Shown: positions 35,844 through 43,839 of the stretch, in pieces | How positions within the stretch are numbered: the stretch's first letter is position 1 | Layout of the letters: every line of letters starts with the position of its first letter | Origin: Membranihabitans marinus | GTDB taxonomy: Bacteria; Bacteroidota; Bacteroidia; Chitinophagales; Saprospiraceae | Direction: 5' to 3' | NCBI RefSeq assembly: GCF_021729155.1 | Contig: NZ_JAJQYA010000009.1 | Coordinates: 62,001 to 126,000, forward strand | Length of the DNA stretch: 64,000 nt | Position numbers and translations under genes: made by a program | The notes under the pieces: model-generated | What the model was told of the DNA's origin: nothing | What the model saw: the letters and a program-made list of their open reading frames with translations, nothing else | Database searches by the model: none

Positions 35844-36728
35844 CTATGCGGGAACTTTAAAAAAATCGGCCAATTCTGAAATATGACCTAAAACATGATG
35901 TTGCTTTAACTGGCTGCGACAATGTCCTTCAACTTGACATCCTGTAACCACCAACTTAGAATCTGGAAAAATCGTACTCAATTGATTTAAATAACTTTGG
36001 GTAGACATGGTTTTAAACTCTGTGTGAATCATGGTTAATATACAACATGGTTTCACCTTTTGTGACACCGCAGCCAAATCATCAAAACTCAAATTCAATC
36101 CTATATTTAACGTTTGAAAACAATTGAACTTACACACATACTCCATATACGCTAGGTATAATTCTTGAAATTCACCAGAAGGCAAAAAGATCAAGACCTT
36201 CCCCCTCTTATCACATGCGGGAACATCCATTCCTTCGATGGCAGTAATCAATTTCTTTCGCACAATTTGAGTGACAAAATTTTCATGAGCCTGATTCAAT
36301 GTACCACACATATACAACAAAGCCGAATTTTCAATAAATGGAAATATATAATCAGAAACCGCCTTCATCAATCCGTGTTTCTTCCCATAATTATCTAATA
36401 GGGTCGTAAACTTTTGCTCATCAAAATCGAGAACAGCAGCGGTTAAACAATCCTGACGCAATTCTATATTTTGATCATTTTCCCCCAATTTAGTCAATTT
36501 ACGGGCACGTTCACATGTAGACATAGTGGCTATCTGGCTGATCTTGTTACCATTATTATAAAGCAAGACCACATCTAATAATTTCTTTAAATCATCTTCG
36601 GTGTAATACCGAATATTAGAAGGTGTTCGCTTGGGAGTAATCAGGGCATACCTTTTTTCCCACATTCTAATGGTGTGGGCTTTTATGCCAGTAATGGTTT
36701 CTAAATCACTTATTGAATAATTAATCAC
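35844..36728 (-). CDS. MerR-family regulator with a degenerate B12-binding-like domain
   Basis: The 294 residues start with a MerR winged helix (INYSISDLETITGIKAHTIRMWEKRYALITPKRTPSNIRYYTEDDL, residues 2-50). A helical linker (about 75-170) and a Rossmann-like domain of the CarH/LitR type follow (about 175-290: KVLIFLPSGEFQELYLAYMEYV). In CarH-like light sensors this motif has a His after the Glu and a DxHxxG loop; here the position reads GEFQEL and no DxHxxG is seen, so cobalamin binding is doubtful. It may sense another signal or act by protein contacts. It is divergent from bshA. Confidence 0.83.
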   Translation of the reverse strand: MINYSISDLETITGIKAHTIRMWEKRYALITPKRTPSNIRYYTEDDLKKLLDVVLLYNNGNKISQIATMSTCERARKLTKLGENDQNIELRQDCLTAAVLDFDEQKFTTLLDNYGKKHGLMKAVSDYIFPFIENSALLYMCGTLNQAHENFVTQIVRKKLITAIEGMDVPACDKRGKVLIFLPSGEFQELYLAYMEYVCKFNCFQTLNIGLNLSFDDLAAVSQKVKPCCILTMIHTEFKTMSTQSYLNQLSTIFPDSKLVVTGCQVEGHCRSQLKQHHVLGHISELADFFKVPA

Positions 36729-36840
36729 AGGTCAATATATTTTTAATGCTTTTACAAGCCAATAACAATAGCCTCATTACTCAGATAACTATCCAAGATA
36801 TTTTAATGTACTCTTTCTAAAAAGACTATGATGTAAACCC

Positions 36841-36856
36841 CAAAGTTATATTTTTG
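36841..36856. promoter_or_regulatory. Back-to-back -7 elements in the MerR-bshA divergent spacer
   Basis: CAAAGTTA (36841-36848, minus-strand TAACTTTG) abuts TATTTTTG (36849-36856, plus strand). Each fits TAnnTTTG and points to its own gene. The two polymerases could not bind at once, and the MerR protein could control both. -33 elements at standard spacing are not obvious. Confidence 0.3.
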
Positions 36857-36986
36857 TTTATTTTTTAGATCACAATCCGTTGATTTTATCTAGGTTAATA
36901 CGGAATTACTGCACAATCTCGTTCAGAATCAAAACAATCTAGAAAGGCGATTGGTTACTATAATTGAAAATGATTATCTTACAATT

Positions 36987-38126
36987 ATGAAAATAGGAAT
37001 TGTATGTTACCCCACCTATGGTGGAAGCGGAGTTGTAGCTACTGAAATAGGGATGGGCTTGGCCGAACTAGGTCACCAAATCCACTTTATATCTTACAAA
37101 CGACCAGCTCGATTGATATCCTTTCACGAGAATATATATCACCACGAAGTGACTCCAGTAGATTACCCTCTATTCGAATACACTCCCTATGAAAGTGCTT
37201 TAACGAGTAAAATAGTAGACGTGGTAAAATATTCCAATTTGGATATTTTACATGTTCACTACGCCATTCCCCACGCCATAGTAGCTTACTTGGCCAAATC
37301 AATTTTGCAATCGGAAGGGATCAATATCCCCATTATTACCACCTTACACGGTTCCGATATAACTTTGGTCGGCAAGGATAAAACATTTTCTCCCGTTGTT
37401 ACTTTTAGTATCAATCAAAGTGATGGGGTCACTGCAGTATCAGAACACCTGAGAAATGAAACCCTAAACAATTTCGATATTACCAAAGAAATTAAAGTCA
37501 TCTATAATTTTATAGATTTTAAGCGATTTCACTGGACCAATAAAAATCACTTTAAGAAAATGTTTGCCCCTGAAAATGAAAAAATCATGGTGCATATATC
37601 CAATTTCAGAAAAGTGAAACGGGCTAGTGACGTAGTCAAAGTGTTTAAAGAAGTACACGACCGTCTACCTTCCAAACTATTAATGATTGGAGATGGCCCC
37701 GAACGTCCCAACATAGAACGCATGTGCCGTGAAGTAGGTCTATGTCATGAAATTAGATTCTTAGGTAAGCAAGATGCCATTTCTGAAATCCTAGCCATTT
37801 CCGATGTATTTGTACTTCCCTCGGCCAACGAAAGTTTTGGACTGGCGGCTCTTGAGGCCATGGCCTGTAAAGTACCGGTTATTTCAACGAATATAGGTGG
37901 AATTCCCGAAGTGAATATCGAGGGAGTTACTGGATTTTTAAGTGATGTCGGCGATATAGAAGACATGGCTAGAAACACCTTGAAAATATTGGAAAATCCA
38001 GAATTACACGAATCCTTTAGAAACAATGCCTATTTAAGAGCCAAACAATTTGATCTTAAAAAAGTACTTCCGATCTACGAAAACTATTACTTAGAAATTA
38101 TCGAAAATTATAAAATCTCGATTTAA
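36987..38126 (+). CDS. bshA: Bacillithiol glycosyltransferase BshA
   Basis: BshA joins GlcNAc from UDP-GlcNAc to L-malate, the first step of bacillithiol synthesis. The GT4-type two-domain fold shows KIGIVCYPTYGGSGVVATEIGMGLAELGH at the start, typical of BshA, HVHYAIPHA, TLHGSDITLVG and ANESFGLAALEAMACKVPVI in the C-terminal donor-binding half. From ATG 36987 the protein has about 379 residues, normal length; an in-frame ATG at 36951 would add an unlikely 12-residue leader. bshB and bshC are not in the window. Confidence 0.92.
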   Translation: MKIGIVCYPTYGGSGVVATEIGMGLAELGHQIHFISYKRPARLISFHENIYHHEVTPVDYPLFEYTPYESALTSKIVDVVKYSNLDILHVHYAIPHAIVAYLAKSILQSEGINIPIITTLHGSDITLVGKDKTFSPVVTFSINQSDGVTAVSEHLRNETLNNFDITKEIKVIYNFIDFKRFHWTNKNHFKKMFAPENEKIMVHISNFRKVKRASDVVKVFKEVHDRLPSKLLMIGDGPERPNIERMCREVGLCHEIRFLGKQDAISEILAISDVFVLPSANESFGLAALEAMACKVPVISTNIGGIPEVNIEGVTGFLSDVGDIEDMARNTLKILENPELHESFRNNAYLRAKQFDLKKVLPIYENYYLEIIENYKISI

Positions 38127-38306
38127 TACCCTATACAGTTATAATATCTAACTTCAGTACCTCTATTGAGCAAGACTAGATCCTCAATATGGATGACCTT
38201 CATTCAACCATGTCTTTACGGCATAGGGTGATTCCTCTAAATATTATTATAGCTTTTTGTCACTTTGACGAATCATGATTTGTATTCTGAACAGTACCTA
38301 TACCCA

Positions 38307-40601
38307 TCAATGAAGTAAAAATATTTTGCCCACTTGAGTAAATGGTGATAAGGATTCATCCGAAGTAGCAAATACCAAATAAATCCCGCCTTTTACCTGT
38401 TGTCCATCTCTATCCAAACCATCCCATGCCAGTTGTCCTCCTACTGCCCGTCTCTCGTAGATCAATCGCCCATCTAATGATGTTATTCGCACCAAAGCAT
38501 TATTGCTCAATTCCTTAATACCTATTTGACCGCCGAAGGTTGGGGGAACGGGATTGGGATAAACCACGGCTTTTTTTCTATCTACAAATTTAGTTTTGGT
38601 AGCTTCTGCCCGATAGGACAATAAGCCCCCTTCTGTCGATATATATACTTCTCCACTTTCTTCATCAATGGCTATATCATTGACAATATTGGAGGGTAAT
38701 GGAGAATTCGATGTCGTAAAATGATGATCTATGTTATCGGTATTGCTATTGATTACGTATACCCCATTCTCAGTACCAAACCACTTCCGATTACCCGGAT
38801 CGATAGCGATGGCTCTTATGTTTTCATCGCCCAATAAAATACCGGGAACATCGTCAATTTCAATGATGGGCTTTCGTCCTGCACAAATAGACTCCAGTGC
38901 TACACTTCCACAATCAAACCGCACCGGCCCACTTTGAGTTCCCACCCATACTACACCGTCCAAATCTACTGTAAGTTCGTTAATCTGAGCATTGTCAAAC
39001 AAAGTAGCGTCACTACTATTGGGCAATATCAATCTATATTTGTCATCTGCATCGGTATTCCAATCTCCTAAATCGACAATCACTATTCCCAAATTTCGTA
39101 CATCCATCCAGACAAAACCCTGACCGTCGACCACCAATCCTTCAATATTGGTCTCTACAGGAGAGGGAAAACTATGCCAATTTCCGTCCGATGTATAGAC
39201 AACTATGGGGCGTGGTGCATAGTGATTGGCCATCCAAATATTTTTGGAGTCATCGATAAAGATATCGGAAACCCGAGTTCGCCCAGGATGAAAAACAGAA
39301 TTTTGCAAACTAGAATTTTCTTCGTCAAATACCTTTATTTCACCATCCTTATAAACCACAACTCCGTCCCAGAAACTGCCAAAATACACCTCTTCTGTTT
39401 CCCCATCTACAGCTACACAAATAATATCTCTCATATCTCTTTCTTCCAGTTCGGCCACAGTATTTCTTCCATACAATTGCCATTCTCCAGATTCGTTGGT
39501 AAAAAATCCATCCTCTCTAAAAAGATTGTTATATATCTGATTGACCCCGCCTGTAGCACCGTACAACGAACCATTGAAAACACTCATTTCCGATAAAAAA
39601 AGAGAAGGCAATCCGTCGATAGATTGAAAATGACAGTCGCCGTCTTTGTATTGGCCTATTCCTTCGTCTACGACATAATAAAAACCCCCTTCTCCTTGAA
39701 AAATTATATCTTCCAATCCAGATAAACAGGGATTAAAAGTTTGCACCAATTGATTTCCATCCCACTCCAACACATTATCAAAATCATTAATCAGCAACAG
39801 ACTGTTGACTTCGGGAACTAGTTTTTTAATCGGTCGAATCACTGGTATTCCAGAACCGATCAACACGGCCTGATTTTCATCCCATTTCATCACCACACCA
39901 TCGGAAAGTGTATATATTTGGTTTTTCCACACCACCATTTCATCAATAGGATTTACCAATCCCAAAGGATAAACCGTCCAATTGGCGATATCTGCAAAAT
40001 TTTGATCTAAAATCAATGAATATTGGTATAAATCATCGGCCGATACAGCAACCAAAGATCCGTTATCCCCATTGACTTCTAAATCCAATATTGACGATTG
40101 ACTAAATAAGGTAGAACCAAATTCATGTGCCAGCAAATCAATTTGAACCACCCCAAAACTGGTGGCTAAAAAAGCAAAATTCCCACTGGAAACGATATCA
40201 TTGATTCTTTTGGATTCGATAATATTGGCATTATTCTTTATCCCATTTAGGTTGACTACTCTGTCTTCAGTAACAATATCAATATTACCATTTTCGTATC
40301 CTATAATCAATGTTTTTATGTCATCTACATAAGTTGAGGTAGAAATACCTATATCAGAAAGACCATTTACCTTGTTCAATGTTTGCTCTTCCCCATCCTC
40401 TGGATAATATAGTGTAACTTGATAAGGATTGGTGGCGATAATGGAATTCTCCCCTTTACTTATTTCAAAATATCCTTTGGCTGGAAAATAACTTTTCCAA
40501 TCTCCCAATCCATAAAATGAATTTTCCTGTCCATACAACTTGAATGAACAGGAAAATCCCAATACTATTAGCAATAATAAGTACCTTGTATATCTAATCA
40601 T
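38307..40601 (-). CDS. porZ: PorZ-like type IX secretion protein
   Basis: PorZ acts at the outer surface in attaching A-LPS to T9SS cargo. The 764 residues have a signal peptide (through KLYGQ), WKSYFPAKGYFEISKGENSIIATNPYQVTLY and KVNGLSDIGISTSTYVDDIKTLIIGYENGNIDIV, which closely follow the PorZ beta-propeller pattern. A C-terminal T9SS-type domain follows (VVYPNPVPPTFGGQIGI onward, ending GKIFLLH). The start overlaps the upstream DUF937 gene as ATGA on the minus strand, so the two are coupled. Confidence 0.87.
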   Translation of the reverse strand: MIRYTRYLLLLIVLGFSCSFKLYGQENSFYGLGDWKSYFPAKGYFEISKGENSIIATNPYQVTLYYPEDGEEQTLNKVNGLSDIGISTSTYVDDIKTLIIGYENGNIDIVTEDRVVNLNGIKNNANIIESKRINDIVSSGNFAFLATSFGVVQIDLLAHEFGSTLFSQSSILDLEVNGDNGSLVAVSADDLYQYSLILDQNFADIANWTVYPLGLVNPIDEMVVWKNQIYTLSDGVVMKWDENQAVLIGSGIPVIRPIKKLVPEVNSLLLINDFDNVLEWDGNQLVQTFNPCLSGLEDIIFQGEGGFYYVVDEGIGQYKDGDCHFQSIDGLPSLFLSEMSVFNGSLYGATGGVNQIYNNLFREDGFFTNESGEWQLYGRNTVAELEERDMRDIICVAVDGETEEVYFGSFWDGVVVYKDGEIKVFDEENSSLQNSVFHPGRTRVSDIFIDDSKNIWMANHYAPRPIVVYTSDGNWHSFPSPVETNIEGLVVDGQGFVWMDVRNLGIVIVDLGDWNTDADDKYRLILPNSSDATLFDNAQINELTVDLDGVVWVGTQSGPVRFDCGSVALESICAGRKPIIEIDDVPGILLGDENIRAIAIDPGNRKWFGTENGVYVINSNTDNIDHHFTTSNSPLPSNIVNDIAIDEESGEVYISTEGGLLSYRAEATKTKFVDRKKAVVYPNPVPPTFGGQIGIKELSNNALVRITSLDGRLIYERRAVGGQLAWDGLDRDGQQVKGGIYLVFATSDESLSPFTQVGKIFLLH

Positions 40602-41215
40602 TTACGAAATAAATTTCCAAATATTTTCATTCCCATACCAGCAACGTCATCGGCGATGCTACCGTCACCATCTTGATCCAAGATAGAATTTAAAAAACTT
40701 GTTTGCTGTGAATTGTTGGAATTCATTGAACCCATTACCATATCCAAGATGGAACCCAATCCACTACTTCCTTGACTAGAATTTTTAGCTTTCCCTAGGG
40801 CTCCTAAAATAAAGGGCGCCAATTTAATAGCCATAGACTGCAACTGATTTTGTTGTACTCCAGTAGATTTGGACAATGAATCGAATATCTGACTTTGTTT
40901 ACCACCAAAGATATGACCTAAAATCCCTGCCCCATTCAATGTTCTGCTATTGGTATTGGAACTACCTCCGCCCAATAAATTGCCAAGTACGTCATCAAAA
41001 ATAGAACCGTCATGATCCTTCTCTATAGCGTTATTTAACGACATCATACCTTCAGGTGTGGAAGCATTCTTTCCGATAGCAGCTACCATAGTTTTCATTA
41101 AACTGTCCATGGCCGATTCCGTCTTTGCTTTGTCTTGTATGCCAATTTGTTGACCTAATTCTGCAACTGCTGGTTCTGAGAGGTTTTCAGTAAGTATATC
41201 CAAGATGTTTTTCAT
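40598..41215 (-). CDS. DUF937-like protein with EF-hand-like acidic motifs
   Basis: From ATG 41215 (MKNILDILTENLSEPAVAELGQQIG) the protein has 205 residues. It is helix-rich with Gly/Ser linkers (GGGSSNTN, SSQGSSGLG) and fits the YidB/DUF937 pattern. Two acidic loops, DHDGSIFDDVLG and DQDGDGSIADDVAG, resemble calcium-binding EF-hand or dockerin loops. No signal peptide is visible, so location is unclear. It is first in a two-gene unit with porZ, a linkage worth noting. An upstream in-frame ATG at 41365 gives an implausible N-terminus. Confidence 0.78.
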   Translation of the reverse strand: MKNILDILTENLSEPAVAELGQQIGIQDKAKTESAMDSLMKTMVAAIGKNASTPEGMMSLNNAIEKDHDGSIFDDVLGNLLGGGSSNTNSRTLNGAGILGHIFGGKQSQIFDSLSKSTGVQQNQLQSMAIKLAPFILGALGKAKNSSQGSSGLGSILDMVMGSMNSNNSQQTSFLNSILDQDGDGSIADDVAGMGMKIFGNLFRK

Positions 41216-41476
41216 AATAAAATTAAATTTAAAAATTAATGATAAAAAATTTACCTTTTTACCATTCACCGCAGTCACAGCTGACCCACAGGATGGCTTA
41301 ATATATTGTATTAACCAAAATAAAATATTGCTAAGCTTATATATTACAATGGCAGTATTTCGCACACATCAAAAGACAACTATAAACAGAAAGCTTTTAC
41401 AACACTCAATAGTTCCATCCGTTAATGTATAAATAAATTTCAATAAATTTATGAAAAATACAAAAACCAAAGCTTC

Positions 41477-41962
41477 ATGAATATAAACACCAACCTTGCT
41501 GGCAAATCCTCTACTCAGATAAGCGCAAAAACCTGGTATTTATTATGTCTTCTATTGTTTATGACGGGGCTAATGCAAAAAGGTTACAGCCAAGCTAAAG
41601 GCTGGGATCAATTGTCCGATATAAAAATAGAAAAAAAATACAACGAATTCTTAGGTTTTGAAATGGATATTCCAATTTTTTCTCCTGCAGTGCAAAAATT
41701 AGAGGGTAGCACCATTACCCTGGAAGGATTTATCATCCCCACCGCGGGCTACAAAAGCCATTCCGAATTTATATTTTCTGCATTGCCTTATAATCTTTGT
41801 TATTTTTGTGGGGGAGCAGGGCCAGAAACCGTCATGGAAGTGAAAGCCTCAAAACCCATTGAATACACGGCTGAAAAAATTGTTCTTCGTGGAAAGCTCC
41901 ACCTAAACGCTGACGACCCCAATAGATTGATGTTTATATTGACTGAGGCAATACAGCCTTGA
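41477..41962 (+). CDS. Exported protein with a CxxC/GGAGPE motif, function unknown
   Basis: The 161 residues have a membrane-anchor or signal segment (about 20-38) and a small domain containing GSTITLEGFIIPTAGYKS, LPYNLCYFCGGAGPETVMEV and KIVLRGKLHLNADDPNRLMFILTEA. The pattern resembles DUF3299-like periplasmic proteins, and the CxxC could bind metal or be redox-active (inference). It is 22 bases upstream of the T9SS subtilase gene on the same strand and may be co-transcribed. Confidence 0.65.
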   Translation: MNINTNLAGKSSTQISAKTWYLLCLLLFMTGLMQKGYSQAKGWDQLSDIKIEKKYNEFLGFEMDIPIFSPAVQKLEGSTITLEGFIIPTAGYKSHSEFIFSALPYNLCYFCGGAGPETVMEVKASKPIEYTAEKIVLRGKLHLNADDPNRLMFILTEAIQP

Positions 41963-41984
41963 TTTTGTTACCAAAAGAAACATT

Positions 41985-43733
41985 ATGAATGGGTTAACCA
42001 CAAGAAACCTCCTACTTTCAACTATCCTAGCTATATTTTTTTCAAATGTCTATAGTCAATCTAAGATAGACAGTCTTGTTATAGAGCGTTTTCAATTGGA
42101 AGATAGTGTCGAGTGTTTTCTAATTTTCAATTCACAAGTAGAGGCCATTGAAATCGATGACAATTTGAAAAAAGAACAGAAGGCTGAGATAGTTTACAAT
42201 CACCTCTCCTCTATATCTCAGACTACTCAATCATCTATTATCGACAGTTTAATCCAATGGAATATTCCATTCAAAAGTTTCTATATCGTCAATGCGATCA
42301 AGGTAAAAATCGATAGTCATCATCTGGAATCATTGACAAGAGATAGCGCAATAAGTACTGTTGTTCCGGATTTCACTGTAGCTGTTTCCCAAATCACCGA
42401 ACCTACATTTAATGTAAGGTCAAGTGAAAAATATCTCAATTGGGCCATAGAAAAAATTGGAGCAGACCAGGTTTGGAAACAAGGATATACCGGGAGAAAT
42501 GTAGTTATCGGCGGTCAAGATACTGGGTACGAATGGGATCATTACCTTCTCAAGAACAAATACAGAGGTTGGATATCCAATGACAGCGCTGACCACAACT
42601 ATCACTGGTACGATGCCATCGCAGGTCCCAATCCCATTCACCGTGATTCGGCCAACATTCCGGAAAACACACCATGCGGCTTTGGAAATTTGTCCCCATG
42701 TGATGACAACGGGCACGGAAATCATACCATGGGCATAGCATTAGGGTCGGGCAATGGAGACAGCTCCGGTATAGCACCAGGAGCACAGTGGATTGGGGTA
42801 AGAGTGATGGATCGCGGCTATGGTCAATTATCCACCTATCTATCTGGCCTACAGTGGTTTTTGGCACCTACCGACATCTACGGAAACCATCCGCGTCCAG
42901 AATTGGCTCCCGATGTGATAATCAATAGCTGGTCCTGTCCCCTAGTGGAAGGTTGTAGAGCGAATAATTTCTATTTATTGGACTCTGCCATCAATCGATT
43001 GACAGAATCAGGGGTTTTTGTTGTAGTATCTGCGGGCAATGAAGGTAGAAATGGTTGCGAATCTCTAACCACTTATCCAGCGATATTTGAAAACAGTTTT
43101 ACCGTAGGTGCATCTACCGAATCAGACAGTATTGCCGACTTTAGCAATCGCAGTCCCAACATAGAAAACGGAGTCAAACCAGAAGTTGTAGCTCCAGGAG
43201 TAGGCATCCAATCGGCCTTCTTAAATGGACAATTGAAAACACTGTCTGGGACCAGTATGTCTGGACCAGTGGTCGCTGGTGTTGTCGCACTAATTATTGA
43301 AGCCAATCCAAGTTTGGCAGGGAAGGTCGATAAAATTCGTAAAATTCTTATCGAATCAACCTACGAAATAGAAGACAATCCTTGCGGACCGATGGCCTCT
43401 CCCAACTCGGTCTATGGTTATGGTAGAATAGATGCATTCAAGGCTGTTCAATTAGCCCAAGAAGTAACCACTCATGAAACAATTTTTACAAAAAACCCTA
43501 TTGTCAAAATATATCCCAACCCCATACATTCGGGTTTTAATATAGATTTTGGGTTGATAAATAGTGAAATTAAATTAGATATCATAAATATAAATGGAAG
43601 TATTGTATTTAGTAAAAAGCTTACAAATACCAAAAACCACTACATTAACATAGAGTTTTTAAAAAACGGTATGTATTTTGTACGGTTAGTACAAGACCAA
43701 GGATGGACAATCCATAAAATAATAAAAATTTAA
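41985..43733 (+). CDS. Subtilisin-like (S8) serine protease with T9SS sorting domain
   Basis: The 582-residue secreted protease has a signal peptide (to NVYSQ), an inhibitor-like propeptide (about 25-140), and a catalytic domain with Asp179 (GGQDTGYEWDH), His244 (NGHGNHTMG) and the Ser of LSGTSMSGPVVAG. An Ala-Gly-Asn oxyanion region (VSAGNEGRNG) is present. The C-terminal ~80 residues (VKIYPNPIHSGFNIDFG through MYFVRLVQDQGWTIHKIIKI) are a type A T9SS signal, so it should be displayed or released at the surface. Confidence 0.93.
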   Translation: MNGLTTRNLLLSTILAIFFSNVYSQSKIDSLVIERFQLEDSVECFLIFNSQVEAIEIDDNLKKEQKAEIVYNHLSSISQTTQSSIIDSLIQWNIPFKSFYIVNAIKVKIDSHHLESLTRDSAISTVVPDFTVAVSQITEPTFNVRSSEKYLNWAIEKIGADQVWKQGYTGRNVVIGGQDTGYEWDHYLLKNKYRGWISNDSADHNYHWYDAIAGPNPIHRDSANIPENTPCGFGNLSPCDDNGHGNHTMGIALGSGNGDSSGIAPGAQWIGVRVMDRGYGQLSTYLSGLQWFLAPTDIYGNHPRPELAPDVIINSWSCPLVEGCRANNFYLLDSAINRLTESGVFVVVSAGNEGRNGCESLTTYPAIFENSFTVGASTESDSIADFSNRSPNIENGVKPEVVAPGVGIQSAFLNGQLKTLSGTSMSGPVVAGVVALIIEANPSLAGKVDKIRKILIESTYEIEDNPCGPMASPNSVYGYGRIDAFKAVQLAQEVTTHETIFTKNPIVKIYPNPIHSGFNIDFGLINSEIKLDIININGSIVFSKKLTNTKNHYINIEFLKNGMYFVRLVQDQGWTIHKIIKI

Positions 43734-43839
43734 GAATAAATAATCGAACCCAAATTCAAGTGGTTTTGTTTTATTCTTTAAATACTATATATATTATGGA
43801 TGGGTAATCTAAAGATACCGATTAGCAAAAAAAAACACT

